Assembly: GCA_004554585.1 (NCBI GenBank)
Contig: SFLH01000006.1
Coordinates: forward strand, 1-64,000
DNA from: Clostridiales bacterium
Lineage (GTDB): Bacteria > Bacillota > Clostridia > Oscillospirales > Oscillospiraceae
Direction of reading: 5' to 3'
DNA: 64,000 nt
Positions within the stretch are counted from its first letter, which is position 1. Each line of letters begins with the position of its first letter. The notes below the pieces were generated by a model that did no database searches, was not told the DNA's origin, and saw only the letters and a program-made list of their open reading frames with translations. Below, piece by piece: positions 16,107 to 24,464 of this stretch. The position numbers and the translations under genes were made by a program.

Positions 16107-16442
16107 ATGAAAGCAATGGAACTCAACCAATCTCAATTCCAGGCTCAGCTACAGCAGGACAAGCCCCTGCTGGTGGAATTCTGGGCACCCTGGTGCGGTT
16201 ACTGCCGGCGCATCGGCCCGGCCTATGAGCAGGTGGCCCAGCAGTACGGCCAAGACCTGGAGGTCTGCAAGATCAACATCGACGACGAGCCCGCCCTGGC
16301 TGACCGGGAGGGGATCGAAGTGGTCCCCACCCTGGTGCTCTACCAGCAGGGCAAGGCGGCGGGGGACCTGGTGGCCCCCACCTCCAAGGCAGCCATCGAC
16401 GCCTTCCTCCAGGATCACCTACCCAAGAAGGAGGGGAAGTAA
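16107..16442 (+). CDS. trxA: Thioredoxin with a WCGYC active site
   Basis: A 111-aa thioredoxin that reduces protein disulfides, recharged by the reductase encoded immediately downstream. The active site is WCGYC (29-33) instead of the usual WCGPC; the cis-Pro loop VVPTLVLY and the final helix are normal. The start at 16107 has AGGAGG 8 nt upstream; a GTG three codons earlier sits on top of that site and is unlikely. The stop TAA touches the ATG of trxB, so the two proteins are produced together. Confidence 0.93.
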   Translation: MKAMELNQSQFQAQLQQDKPLLVEFWAPWCGYCRRIGPAYEQVAQQYGQDLEVCKINIDDEPALADREGIEVVPTLVLYQQGKAAGDLVAPTSKAAIDAFLQDHLPKKEGK

Positions 16443-17366
16443 ATGGACCGGATCTATGACCTGATTATCCTGGGCGGCGGCCCCGGCGGCTACAGCGCCG
16501 CCCTCTACGGCGCCCGCAGCGGCATGGACGTGCTGCTGCTGGAAAAGCTCTCCGCCGGAGGCCAGATGGGCCTGAGCGCCCAGATCGACAACTACCCCGG
16601 CTTTCCCGAGGGCATCGACGGCTTTTCCCTGGGCCAGCAGATGAAAGAAGGGGCCGAGCGCTTCGGGGCCCAGACCCTGCTGGCAGAGGCCACCGCCGTG
16701 TCCCTGGACGGCCCTGTCAAGGAAATTCAGACCAGCGAGGGGACCTTCCGGGCCCGCACCGTCATCCTGGCCACCGGGGCCACCCCCCGGCTGCTGGGCC
16801 TGGCGGAGGAAGAGGCCCTCACCGGCCGGGGCGTGAACTACTGCGCCGCCTGCGACGGCATGTTCTACAAGGGCAAGACCGTGGCAGTGGTGGGCGGGGG
16901 CAACTCCGCCGTGGGGGACGCTCTGCTCCTGTCCCGGGTGGCGGAAAAGGTCATCCTCATCCACCGGCGGGATAAGCTGCGGGCCTCGCCCGTCTACGAG
17001 AAGGCCCTGGCGGAGGCGAAAAACCTCACCATCCTCTGGGACACCACCGTCTCCCGCCTGCTCCACGACCAGCGCCTGACCGGCCTGGAGCTGAAGAACG
17101 TTAAGACCGGCGAGACCTCTCAGCTGGCCTGCGACGGGGTCTTTGTGAGCATCGGCCGGGCCCCGGCCTCAGAGCTCTTCCGGGACCAGGTGGCCACCGA
17201 CCAGGTCGGCTACCTCCAGGCCGACGAGACCACCCGCACCAACCTGCCCGGCGTCTTCGCCGTGGGGGACGTGCGCACCAAGCCCCTGCGCCAAGTGGTC
17301 ACCGCCGTGGCCGACGGGGCGGTGGCGGTCTACTATGCCGAGGAGTACCTGGCCGAACACCAATAA
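16443..17366 (+). CDS. trxB: Thioredoxin reductase (NADPH, FAD)
   Basis: A 307-aa low-molecular-weight thioredoxin reductase. FAD-binding GGGPGG at 11-16, redox pair CAAC at 134-137 (commonly CATC or CAVC), NADPH-binding VVGGGNSAVGDA near 150-161, and the second FAD motif GVFAVGDVRTKPLRQVVTA near the C-terminus. It passes electrons from NADPH to the neighbouring thioredoxin. Zero-base spacing to trxA, terminator at 17428. Confidence 0.96.
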   Translation: MDRIYDLIILGGGPGGYSAALYGARSGMDVLLLEKLSAGGQMGLSAQIDNYPGFPEGIDGFSLGQQMKEGAERFGAQTLLAEATAVSLDGPVKEIQTSEGTFRARTVILATGATPRLLGLAEEEALTGRGVNYCAACDGMFYKGKTVAVVGGGNSAVGDALLLSRVAEKVILIHRRDKLRASPVYEKALAEAKNLTILWDTTVSRLLHDQRLTGLELKNVKTGETSQLACDGVFVSIGRAPASELFRDQVATDQVGYLQADETTRTNLPGVFAVGDVRTKPLRQVVTAVADGAVAVYYAEEYLAEHQ

Positions 17367-17427
17367 TCCTCCCTTATCTCTCTTATTCTCTCATTTCCTC
17401 TGTTTTCTCTTTTTTCCATCCTCAAAA

Positions 17428-17468
17428 AACGCGCCCCGGAGAACTTCCTCTCCGGGGCGCGCCCCTTT
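17428..17468 (+). terminator. Terminator of the trxA-trxB operon
   Basis: GCGCCCCGGAG/CTCCGGGGCGC stem, followed by CCCCTTTTCCC on the plus strand and by a T run on the minus strand (TTTTTTGAGG), so it may serve both directions. Confidence 0.8.
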
Positions 17469-17518
17469 TCCCATTGCACTGCCACCACGGATCGCTGCCC
17501 CTGTGGGGCCGCTTTCTC

Positions 17519-18274
17519 TCAAGAGATGGCATGGGCCCCCACGGTGTATTCCGACCAGCTACCGTCTCTCGTTTGATGGGCCGTGCAGTCGGTGTAGAGA
17601 TAGGCCGCCAGGCCGCCCCGCCATTTCTCGGCGGTGAAGGTGAGGTCCTGGGCGGCGGGGTCCGCCTCCCGGATGGACAGCAGCAGGCCGTCCGCCCAGG
17701 TCAGGTTCTCCCCGTCGATGACCCCCTGGTCCGTCAGCTCCTCCATGGTGCCCTGGAGCACCGGCAGGTCCAGCTGCCAGCCCAGGGCCACCCCCAGGGC
17801 CCCCTGCTCGGCGGGGGACAGGCGGGTCTGGGACAGGTCCAGGCCCAGCTGGACCACCCCCTCGTTCAGGGCGCTGTCCTCCCCCCACAGGTCCTGCAGC
17901 ACCGTCAGGTAGAGGGCGCACAGGTCATCAAAGCCCTCGGCCTTCACCAGCAGGCCCTCCACGCCCCCCAGCTGGGCGGGGTAGGTCTCCAGCACCGCGC
18001 CGCTGTAGCCCACCTGGACCAGGTCCCCCGGCTGGACGGCGGTCTGGTCCGGGTCCTCGTAGCGCACAGGGGTGTCCGCCAGGGAGAGAGCATAGACGTC
18101 GTAGCCCGTCCCGTCTGCCCGGGCCAGCACCAGGGTGCCCTCCTGGTCGGCCACCACCCGGCAGGTCACATGGGCCTGGCCGGACGGGGCGGCCTGTTCC
18201 GCCGTCTCCTGGCCGCAGCCGGCCAGGGTCAGGGCCAGCAGCAGGGCCAGCACACTCACGCAGATTCCTTTCAT
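17519..18274 (-). CDS. Putative lipoprotein of unknown function
   Basis: A 251-aa exported protein with signal peptide MKGICVSVLALLLALTLAGC and a lipobox Cys at 20. The first 90 mature residues resemble an OB-like beta barrel (TCRVVADQEGTLVLARADG, then VQPGDLVQVGYSG) of the DUF3221/YobA kind. The rest (about 100-251) is a helical plus beta region with GerMN-like flavour (LTWADGLLLSIREADP) but no firm match. The start at 18274 follows GGAAGGGAAGA. It converges with trxB across the shared terminator. Confidence 0.7.
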   Translation of the reverse strand: MKGICVSVLALLLALTLAGCGQETAEQAAPSGQAHVTCRVVADQEGTLVLARADGTGYDVYALSLADTPVRYEDPDQTAVQPGDLVQVGYSGAVLETYPAQLGGVEGLLVKAEGFDDLCALYLTVLQDLWGEDSALNEGVVQLGLDLSQTRLSPAEQGALGVALGWQLDLPVLQGTMEELTDQGVIDGENLTWADGLLLSIREADPAAQDLTFTAEKWRGGLAAYLYTDCTAHQTRDGSWSEYTVGAHAIS

Positions 18275-18392
18275 GGTTCTTCCCTTCCTTTCCTGCCTCC
18301 CGCCTGGCACGGCGGGAGAGTTTTCCTGTTTGGTTAGACGGCCAACGGGGGAAAAAGGTTCCCGCCGCCGGGGGAAGAAGGGGGCGGGGCCG

Positions 18393-18422
18393 TTGACTAT
18401 TTCCCGCCGGCCGTGCTATACT
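18393..18422 (+). promoter_or_regulatory. Promoter of dtd
   Basis: TTGACT (18393-18398), 18-nt spacer, TATACT (18417-18422), about 55 nt before the dtd start. Confidence 0.7.
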
Positions 18423-18477
18423 AAGGTACGTATGACCCTTCGGGGAAATCTCGCACAGAAAGACAGGGAGGACGGCC

Positions 18478-18921
18478 ATGCGCGCAGTGGTAACAAGAGT
18501 TTCGTCCGCCGCCGTCGCCATCGACGGCGTGATTACAGGCCAGATCGGCACCGGCTTTTTGGTCCTGCTGGGCATCGGCCCGGAGGACACCGCCGCCCAG
18601 GCGGAGAAGCTGGCCGACAAGGTCTGCGGCCTGCGGGTCTTTTCCGACGAAGCGGGGAAGATGAATCTGAACCTGGCCGCCGTGGGGGGCGCCCTGCTGG
18701 TGGTCTCCCAGTTCACCCTTTACGCGGACATCAAGAGCCGCCGGCCGGGCTTCACCAAGGCCGCGCCCCCGGCGGTGGCCATCCCCCTCTATGAGCACTT
18801 CATGGACGCCTGCCGGGCCCGGGGGTTCCAGGTGGAGCACGGTCAGTTCGGGGCGGACATGGCCGTCAGCTCGGTCAACGACGGGCCGGTGACCATTTGG
18901 ATGGATACGGATACCCTATAA
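18478..18921 (+). CDS. dtd: D-aminoacyl-tRNA deacylase
   Basis: A 147-aa enzyme that hydrolyses D-aminoacyl-tRNA (and Gly-tRNAAla), a proofreading step in translation. It begins MRAVVTRVSSAAVAIDG and has the two hallmark motifs: SQFTLYAD near residue 78 and the Gly-cisPro motif NDGPVT near 137. Length matches the family exactly. Preceded by a good promoter and AGGGAGG. Confidence 0.97.
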   Translation: MRAVVTRVSSAAVAIDGVITGQIGTGFLVLLGIGPEDTAAQAEKLADKVCGLRVFSDEAGKMNLNLAAVGGALLVVSQFTLYADIKSRRPGFTKAAPPAVAIPLYEHFMDACRARGFQVEHGQFGADMAVSSVNDGPVTIWMDTDTL

Positions 18922-19342
18922 CGGGATCCGAAAGGCGCTGCCGCGGGTTAGCCCGGACCCCACCGGGTGGGGAACCTGTGGAGGGTACCACCCTCCGGGG
19001 GCGCGCTGCCCGCGCGGGGGCCCGGCTTTCTCCGGAGAAAGCCGGGGGAAAGAGCGCCATGGGGCGCTGCCCCCTGGACCCCCGCTCAGGGGAGGAGGTT
19101 CCTCCCCTCACACACCCCTTCTCTGGGTTGTGAAAACCTGGGAGGGGGCGGTTCTTTCCGCTGAACCGGCCTGCGGCCCTCTCAGCGCCAGGCTCCTAAG
19201 GCGAGCCGCCCACCACTTGGGCGGCTGGCACCGATAGAAGGGACCCTTCGGGCGGCGACGGCAGCGGATATCCTGTCTTTGTGGGCAGAGCCGGCGATGG
19301 CAGAATCGGCGGCCTGCGCCCCCCCAAAGGAGCGACAAAAAA
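18922..19342. other. Hairpin-dense non-coding stretch between dtd and the MBL gene
   Basis: No credible gene. At least six self-complementary segments follow one another: CCCCACCGGGTGGGG (18958-18972), GGAGGGTACCACCCTCC (18980-18996), GCGCGCTGCCCGCGCG (19001-19016), CCCCGGCTTTCTCC/GGAGAAAGCCGGGG (19020-19047), GCGCCATGGGGCGC (19054-19067) and GGGGAGGAGGTTCCTCCCC (19089-19107). The stretch 19191-19280 shares GGGCGGCTGG, a small hairpin and CGACGGCA with the 137-bp repeats at 9213 and 14369. It leads directly into repeat C1. Confidence 0.6.
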
Positions 19343-19522
19343 GCGTCGCAGACTTCCAGCGCCCGCAGGCGCTGGAATAAAATCCAATGCATTTTTTCCA
19401 CGGACATGCGCCGGGGAAAAAATACTTCTCAGCTTCCAAGTGTGCGGGCCCTCCGGGCCCGTGCGCGCCGGAAGCTGCAACTCCCCAATTTTTGAAGCCC
19501 AGCGAAGCGGGTTCAAAAATTC
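19343..19522 (+). repeat. Structured repeat family C, copy C1
   Basis: Shares with 50434-50623 (minus) and 63506-63675 (plus) the order GCGTCGCAGAC, variable hairpin 1 (here TTCCAGCGCC/GGCGCTGGAA, 19354-19377), AATCCAATGCATTTTTT, GGGGAAAAAA plus CTTCTCAGC, an outer stem (AGCTTCC 19431-19437 with GGAAGCT 19470-19476) around an inner hairpin, and a terminal hairpin ATTTTTGAA..TTCAAAAAT around GCCCAGCGAAGCGGG (19487-19521). Stem sequences differ between copies but pairing is kept. The terminal hairpin ends 17 nt before the MBL start codon. Confidence 0.85.
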
Positions 19523-19539
19523 CTATTTTGAGGTGTATT

Positions 19540-20157
19540 ATGCTGCAAATCAAACGTATGCCCGTGGGCCAGATCGGCACCAACTGCTACCTGTTGGAGG
19601 ACACCGAGGCCAAGACCTGTGCCGTCATCGATCCCGGCGACCAGCCCGACGACATCGACCGGGAGATCCGCAAGGCCGGTCTCTCCCTGTCCATGATCCT
19701 CATCACCCACGGCCACTTCGACCATGTCTTAGGGGTCCCCGGCCTGCTGAAAAAATGGCCCGGCACCCCCGTCTACGTCCACGAAAAGGAAGTCAACTGG
19801 AAGAACGCCGGCGACCAGTACATGCTCCTGGCCCCCGTGGAGGGCATCCACACCGTCAAGGAGGGGGACACCATCCCCTTCGGTGACGCGTCCATCCAGG
19901 TTCTCCACACCCCCGGCCACTCTCCCGGCTCCCTGACCTTCCGGGTGGGGGACGTCCTCTTCTGCGGGGACACCCTCTTCGCCGGCTCCTGCGGCCGCAC
20001 CGACTTTGTGGGGGGCAGCTATGGGGAGATCCTCCGCTCCCTCAAGCGCCTGGTAAGCCTGGAGGGCAACCTTCGGGTCTGCCCCGGCCATGAGGGGACC
20101 TCCACCCTGGACGTGGAGCGGGTCCACAACCCCTTCGTCCGGGAAGCCCTGCGATGA
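19540..20157 (+). CDS. MBL-fold metallo-hydrolase (glyoxalase II-like)
   Basis: A 205-aa metallo-beta-lactamase-fold hydrolase. The metal motif THGHFDHVLG (HxHxDH) lies near residues 55-64, with further ligands at HTPGHSPGS, CGDTLFAGSCGRTD and CPGHEG, all typical of YcbL/GloB-like hydroxyacylglutathione-type hydrolases. Thioester substrate is likely but unproven. ATG at 19540 with GAGGTG upstream; longer frames would read through repeat C1. It overlaps hemZ by 4 nt (ATGA). Confidence 0.9.
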   Translation: MLQIKRMPVGQIGTNCYLLEDTEAKTCAVIDPGDQPDDIDREIRKAGLSLSMILITHGHFDHVLGVPGLLKKWPGTPVYVHEKEVNWKNAGDQYMLLAPVEGIHTVKEGDTIPFGDASIQVLHTPGHSPGSLTFRVGDVLFCGDTLFAGSCGRTDFVGGSYGEILRSLKRLVSLEGNLRVCPGHEGTSTLDVERVHNPFVREALR

Positions 20158-21611
20158 ACCTCTACTTCACCGGCCACGGGGAGAAGTACGCCGTGGAGCA
20201 GACCCTGCTCACTCTCTTCCCCCAGGAGCGGCCGGTCTATCCCGACACCCCTCCCGGCGGGGACAATGAGCTGGAGCTCTCCTTCACCCGGGGGACCCAG
20301 TGGGCCACCGCCCGGGCGGTGCTGCGCCGGGACGGACAGACCTATGTCCGCCAGTGCCGGGCCCCCCTGGCCGACCTGCCGGAGGACGACCCCGTGGCGG
20401 CCACCCGCCTGACCCGGCGCACCCTCCAGCGGGCCTTTTACCGGGCCGCCGTAGACTGCCTGGGCACGGAGCCCCCCTGGGGCATGCTCTCCGGGGTGCG
20501 GCCGGTGAAGCTGCCCACCCGGGCCATGGAGGCCGGGGCCACCCCCCGCCAGGCAGAGAAGATGCTGGGGGACCAGTACCGGGTCTCCCCCCTGCGCCGG
20601 AAGCTGGCCATGGCCTGCGCCCAGGCCAGCCTGGCGGTGAAGCGGGACCTGAAGCCCCAGGAGATCTCCCTGTACGTGGGCATCCCCTTCTGCCCCACCC
20701 GGTGCGCCTACTGCTCCTTCATCTCGGCCTCGGGCTCGGCCAACCGGCTCATCCCCGCCTATCTGGAGGCCCTGTTTCAAGAGATCGACGCCGCCGGGGC
20801 CGCCCTGCGCCAAGGGGGCAAAACCGTGCGCACGGTGTACATCGGCGGCGGCACCCCCACCACCCTGGAGGCCCCCCAGCTGGCAGCCCTGCTGGACCGG
20901 CTGCACACCGCCTTCTCCCTGGCCCCCGGCACGGAGTTCACCGTGGAGGCCGGCCGGCCGGACACCATTACCCGGGAAAAGCTCTCCGCCCTGCGGAACG
21001 GGGGGGCCAACCGGATCTCCGTAAACCCCCAGACCATGTCCAACCAGGTCCTGGCCGCCATCGGCCGCAGCCACCGGGCCCAGGACATCCGGGAGGCCTA
21101 CGCCCTGGCCCGGGAGGTGGACGTGGGGGCCATCAACATGGACCTGATCGCCGGCCTGCCCGCCGACACTCTGGCGGGGTTTCAGGCCACGGTCCAGGAG
21201 GTCATTGCCCTGGCCCCGGAAAACATCACCGTCCACACCCTGGCCCTGAAGCGGGGGGCCCGCCTGCGCCAGGAGGACACCCCCCTGCCCGACGGCCAGA
21301 CCGTTGCCGCCATGCTGGACTTTGCCTGGGCAGCCCTGGACCGGGCGGGGTACGTGCCCTACTACCTCTACCGGCAGAAGTTCATGTCCGGCTCCTTTGA
21401 GAACGTAGGCTGGTGCAAGCCCGGCTGGGCCAGTGAGTATAACATCTGCATGATGGAGGAGCTGCACACCGTCCTGTCCCTGGGGGCCGGCGGGGTGACC
21501 AAGTTCGTGGGGGAGGGCACCGTCCGCCGGGCGGCCAACCCCAAGTATCCCCAGGAATACCTCCAAAACAGCGGCCGGATCGCGGCGGAAAAGGCCGCCT
21601 GGGCCTGGTAA
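20154..21611 (+). CDS. hemZ: Coproporphyrinogen dehydrogenase-like radical SAM protein HemZ
   Basis: A 485-aa radical-SAM enzyme of the HemN/HemZ group. The cluster motif CPTRCAYC is at 180-187, preceded by SLYVGIPFC and followed by YIGGGTPTT and INMDLIAGLP. HemZ proteins carry the long N-terminal domain seen here (1-165) that HemN lacks. Family members are annotated as oxygen-independent coproporphyrinogen III oxidases, although many HemN-like proteins act elsewhere (haem chaperone, methyltransfer), so the exact reaction is uncertain. Coupled to the MBL gene by ATGA. Confidence 0.88.
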   Translation: MNLYFTGHGEKYAVEQTLLTLFPQERPVYPDTPPGGDNELELSFTRGTQWATARAVLRRDGQTYVRQCRAPLADLPEDDPVAATRLTRRTLQRAFYRAAVDCLGTEPPWGMLSGVRPVKLPTRAMEAGATPRQAEKMLGDQYRVSPLRRKLAMACAQASLAVKRDLKPQEISLYVGIPFCPTRCAYCSFISASGSANRLIPAYLEALFQEIDAAGAALRQGGKTVRTVYIGGGTPTTLEAPQLAALLDRLHTAFSLAPGTEFTVEAGRPDTITREKLSALRNGGANRISVNPQTMSNQVLAAIGRSHRAQDIREAYALAREVDVGAINMDLIAGLPADTLAGFQATVQEVIALAPENITVHTLALKRGARLRQEDTPLPDGQTVAAMLDFAWAALDRAGYVPYYLYRQKFMSGSFENVGWCKPGWASEYNICMMEELHTVLSLGAGGVTKFVGEGTVRRAANPKYPQEYLQNSGRIAAEKAAWAW

Positions 21612-21693
21612 CACAAACAAATCCCCAAGTTTTTCAAAAAAATCTTACTTTTTGTGACTTTGTTCCTTGACGTGCCCGAAAGGAGGCATTAGA

Positions 21694-22632
21694 ATGTCCT
21701 ATCAGCTGCAGGAGATCAACCGCCGCATCGACCAAGATGTGAAGGGATTTCTGGAAGAGTGCGACGCCCAGTACACCGACAAGGTCAAGCAGGCCGCCGA
21801 CGCCATCCTGAACAACGTCGCCCAGAGCCCCATCGTCCTGCTCTCCGGCCCCTCCGGGTCGGGCAAGACCACCACGGCCCTGAAGATCGAGGAGGAGCTG
21901 GAAAAGCGGGGGGTTCTCTCCCACACCATCTCCCTGGACAACTACTTCAAGACTCTGGACCCCAAAACCGCCCCCCGGACCGCCGATGGCATGGTGGACT
22001 TCGAGTCCCCCAAGTGCATGGACATGGACCTGCTCCTCTCCCACTTTACCATGCTCTCCAAGGGGGAGGCCATTGTGGTGCCCAAGTTTGAGTTTGCCCG
22101 CCAGATGCGCAACGACCACGCCGGCACCCCCCTGCGCCTGGGCAAGAACGAGATCGCCATCTTCGAGGGCATCCACGCCCTCAACGACGACTGCGCCGGC
22201 CGCCATCCCGCGGCCACCTGTCTGTACATCTCCGCCCGCTCCGACGTGCTGGAGGGGGAGGACCTGCGCTTCAAGGGCACCTGGATGCGCCTGACCCGCC
22301 GAGCCGTGCGGGACTACAACTTCCGGGGCACCGACGTGGCCGAGACCCTGGAGATGTGGGCCAACGTGCGCCGGGGGGAGAAGCTGTACATCTCCCCCTT
22401 CAAGCACCGGGCCAATTACATCTTCGACTCCTCCCTGCCCTATGAGGTGTCGGTGATGAAAAACTATGCCATGCCCCTCTTGGAGGCCGTGCCCCAGGAG
22501 AACGTGCGCCGGCGGGAGCTGCTGGAGCTCATCCAGGGCTTTGCCCATTTCCTGCCCATCGACCCCGACCTGGTGCCCCCCTCCTCCCTGATCCGGGAGT
22601 TCATCGGCGGCGGCACCTACCACTATGGTTAA
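21694..22632 (+). CDS. Uridine kinase-like nucleoside kinase
   Basis: A 312-aa P-loop kinase of the PRK/uridine-kinase family: Walker A GPSGSGKTT near residues 50-58, then ISLDNYFKT (the DxxYF motif that binds the nucleoside), FEGIHALND and the lid arginine segment RLTRRAVRDYNFRG. Proteins of this length and N-terminal extension are common beside housekeeping genes in Clostridia and are labelled nucleoside kinase. The start at 21694 follows AAAGGAGG. Substrate uridine/cytidine is inferred from family. Confidence 0.85.
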   Translation: MSYQLQEINRRIDQDVKGFLEECDAQYTDKVKQAADAILNNVAQSPIVLLSGPSGSGKTTTALKIEEELEKRGVLSHTISLDNYFKTLDPKTAPRTADGMVDFESPKCMDMDLLLSHFTMLSKGEAIVVPKFEFARQMRNDHAGTPLRLGKNEIAIFEGIHALNDDCAGRHPAATCLYISARSDVLEGEDLRFKGTWMRLTRRAVRDYNFRGTDVAETLEMWANVRRGEKLYISPFKHRANYIFDSSLPYEVSVMKNYAMPLLEAVPQENVRRRELLELIQGFAHFLPIDPDLVPPSSLIREFIGGGTYHYG

Positions 22633-22718
22633 GTCTACCCCGGGCGACCGCGCCCGTGATCAATCCCCTTATTTCCGCGATGTTTCTATCAATCTGACCA
22701 AGGAAAGGAAGTCTCATC

Positions 22719-23552
22719 ATGTCTGAAGAATGTACCCATGACTGCAGCACCTGTGGTTCCGGCTGTTCCCACGTGGATGCCAAGGACCTCATCGCACCCC
22801 TGAACAAGGACTCCGCCATCAAGCATGTCTACGCCGTCATGTCCGGCAAGGGCGGCGTGGGCAAGAGTTCCACCACCGCCTCCCTGGCCGCCGCCATGGC
22901 CAAGCGGGGCTATAAGGTGGGCATCATGGATGCCGACATCACCGGCCCCTCCATCCCCACGGCCTTCGGCCTGCACACCCGGGCCATGGGTGACGGGGAG
23001 AGCATCCTGCCCGAGCTCACCCCCGGCGGCATCAAGGTCATCTCCCTGAACCTGCTGCTGGAGAACCAGGGCGATCCCGTGGTCTGGCGGGGCAGCCTGC
23101 TGGGCAACGTGGTCAAGCAGTTCTGGACCGACGTGCGCTGGGGCGAGCTGGACTACCTGTTCATCGACATGCCCCCCGGAACGGGTGACGTGCCCCTGAC
23201 CGTCTTCCAGTCCATCCCCGTGGACGGCATTGTGGTGGTCACCTCTCCCCAGGACCTGGTCTCCCTCATCGTCACCAAGGCCGTGCGCATGGCCGACATG
23301 ATGAGCAAGCCCATCCTGGGCGTGGTGGAAAACTACAGCTATTTCCAGTGCCCCAACTGCGGCGAGAAGCACTATATCTTCGGCAAGAGCAACCTGGAGC
23401 AGGTGGCCGGCGAGCAGAACGTGAAGATCCTGGCCCAGATCCCCATGGACCCGGCCATGGCTACCGCCATGGACGAGGGCACCATGGAAAACCTGGACCA
23501 CAACTATCTCGAGCCCGTGGCCGACGCCATCCTGGCCCACGAGAAGGGCTGA
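22719..23552 (+). CDS. Mrp/NBP35-family P-loop ATPase (Fe-S cluster carrier)
   Basis: A 277-aa ApbC/Mrp ATPase proposed to bind and hand on Fe-S clusters. It has an N-terminal Cys cluster (CTHDCSTCGSGC, residues 5-16), the deviant Walker A GKGGVGKSS at 43-51, Walker B LFIDMPPGTGD, and the C-terminal CPNC pair that bridges a cluster between two subunits. AAGGAAG precedes the start. Same direction as its neighbours with short gaps, so probably cotranscribed with the nucleoside kinase. Confidence 0.93.
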   Translation: MSEECTHDCSTCGSGCSHVDAKDLIAPLNKDSAIKHVYAVMSGKGGVGKSSTTASLAAAMAKRGYKVGIMDADITGPSIPTAFGLHTRAMGDGESILPELTPGGIKVISLNLLLENQGDPVVWRGSLLGNVVKQFWTDVRWGELDYLFIDMPPGTGDVPLTVFQSIPVDGIVVVTSPQDLVSLIVTKAVRMADMMSKPILGVVENYSYFQCPNCGEKHYIFGKSNLEQVAGEQNVKILAQIPMDPAMATAMDEGTMENLDHNYLEPVADAILAHEKG

Positions 23553-23634
23553 TCCCTCAACCACCGCGCCGGCGGGACGAGCATGATATTACTCGCCCCG
23601 CCGGTTTTTCCATTCACAGAAAGAGAGGAACCCG

Positions 23635-24399
23635 ATGAAACTCATTTCCTGGAACGTCAACGGCCTGCGGGCCTGTTTGAAGAAGGATTTTCTGGCCTCC
23701 TTCCAGGCCCTGGACGCAGACATCTTCTGCCTGCAGGAGACCAAACTCCAGTACCACGCCGGCCAGGCCGACGGGCTGGAAGTGCCCGGTTACCACCAGT
23801 TCTGGAACAGCGCCGAGAAGAAGGGCTACTCCGGCGTGGCGGTCTTTTCCAAGACCGAACCCCTGTCCGTGACCTATGGCCTGGGGATGGAGGAGCACGA
23901 CCACGAGGGGCGGGTGATCACCGCCGAGTTTCCCGCCTTCTACCTGGTCTGCTGCTACACCCCCAACTCCCAGGACGGCCTGAAGCGCCTGGACTACCGC
24001 ATGACCTGGGAGGACGCCTTCCTGGCCCACCTGCAGGCCCTGGACGCCAAGAAGCCGGTGGTGCTGTGCGGGGACCTGAACGTGGCCCACCAGGAGATCG
24101 ACCTGAAAAACCCGAAAACCAACCGCCGCAACGCCGGCTTCACCGACGAGGAGCGGGAGAAGATGACCCGCCTGCTCTCGTCGGGCTTCACCGACACCTT
24201 CCGGGCCAAATATCCCGACCTGGAGGGGGCTTATTCCTGGTGGAGCTACCGCTTCCACGCCCGGGAGAAGAACGCCGGGTGGCGCATCGACTACTTCATC
24301 GTCTCGGACCGGCTGATGCCTCAGGTCACCGAGGCGGCCATCCACAGCGAGATCTTCGGCAGCGACCACTGCCCGGTGGAGCTGGGGCTGGACCTGTAA
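23635..24399 (+). CDS. xth: Exodeoxyribonuclease III / AP endonuclease
   Basis: A 254-aa Mg-dependent AP endonuclease/3'-exonuclease of base-excision repair. Motifs in order: MKLISWNVNGLRA, LQETKLQ (catalytic Glu), GDLNVAH (Asp/Asn), WWSYR and the catalytic SDHCPVEL at the end. AAGAGAGGAA precedes the start. Terminator at 24411. Confidence 0.96.
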   Translation: MKLISWNVNGLRACLKKDFLASFQALDADIFCLQETKLQYHAGQADGLEVPGYHQFWNSAEKKGYSGVAVFSKTEPLSVTYGLGMEEHDHEGRVITAEFPAFYLVCCYTPNSQDGLKRLDYRMTWEDAFLAHLQALDAKKPVVLCGDLNVAHQEIDLKNPKTNRRNAGFTDEEREKMTRLLSSGFTDTFRAKYPDLEGAYSWWSYRFHAREKNAGWRIDYFIVSDRLMPQVTEAAIHSEIFGSDHCPVELGLDL

Positions 24400-24410
24400 C
24401 GACAGTAGTA

Positions 24411-24447
24411 GAGGGGAGGGGACCGGATTTTCCGGTCCCCTCCCTTA
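24411..24447. terminator. Bidirectional terminator between xth and corA
   Basis: GGGAGGGGACCGG/CCGGTCCCCTCCC stem with TTAGTTTCTATTTT on the plus side; it separates two converging genes. Confidence 0.8.
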
Positions 24448-24464
24448 GTTTCTATTTTGGTGGA

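Noticed and set aside
14332..16116. 594-codon minus-strand open frame
   Set aside because: Runs antisense through the Cys-rich and DsrE-like genes and repeat sequence; no start signal or known domain.
20019..21620. 533-codon minus-strand open frame
   Set aside because: Antisense of hemZ, whose radical-SAM motif is unambiguous on the plus strand.
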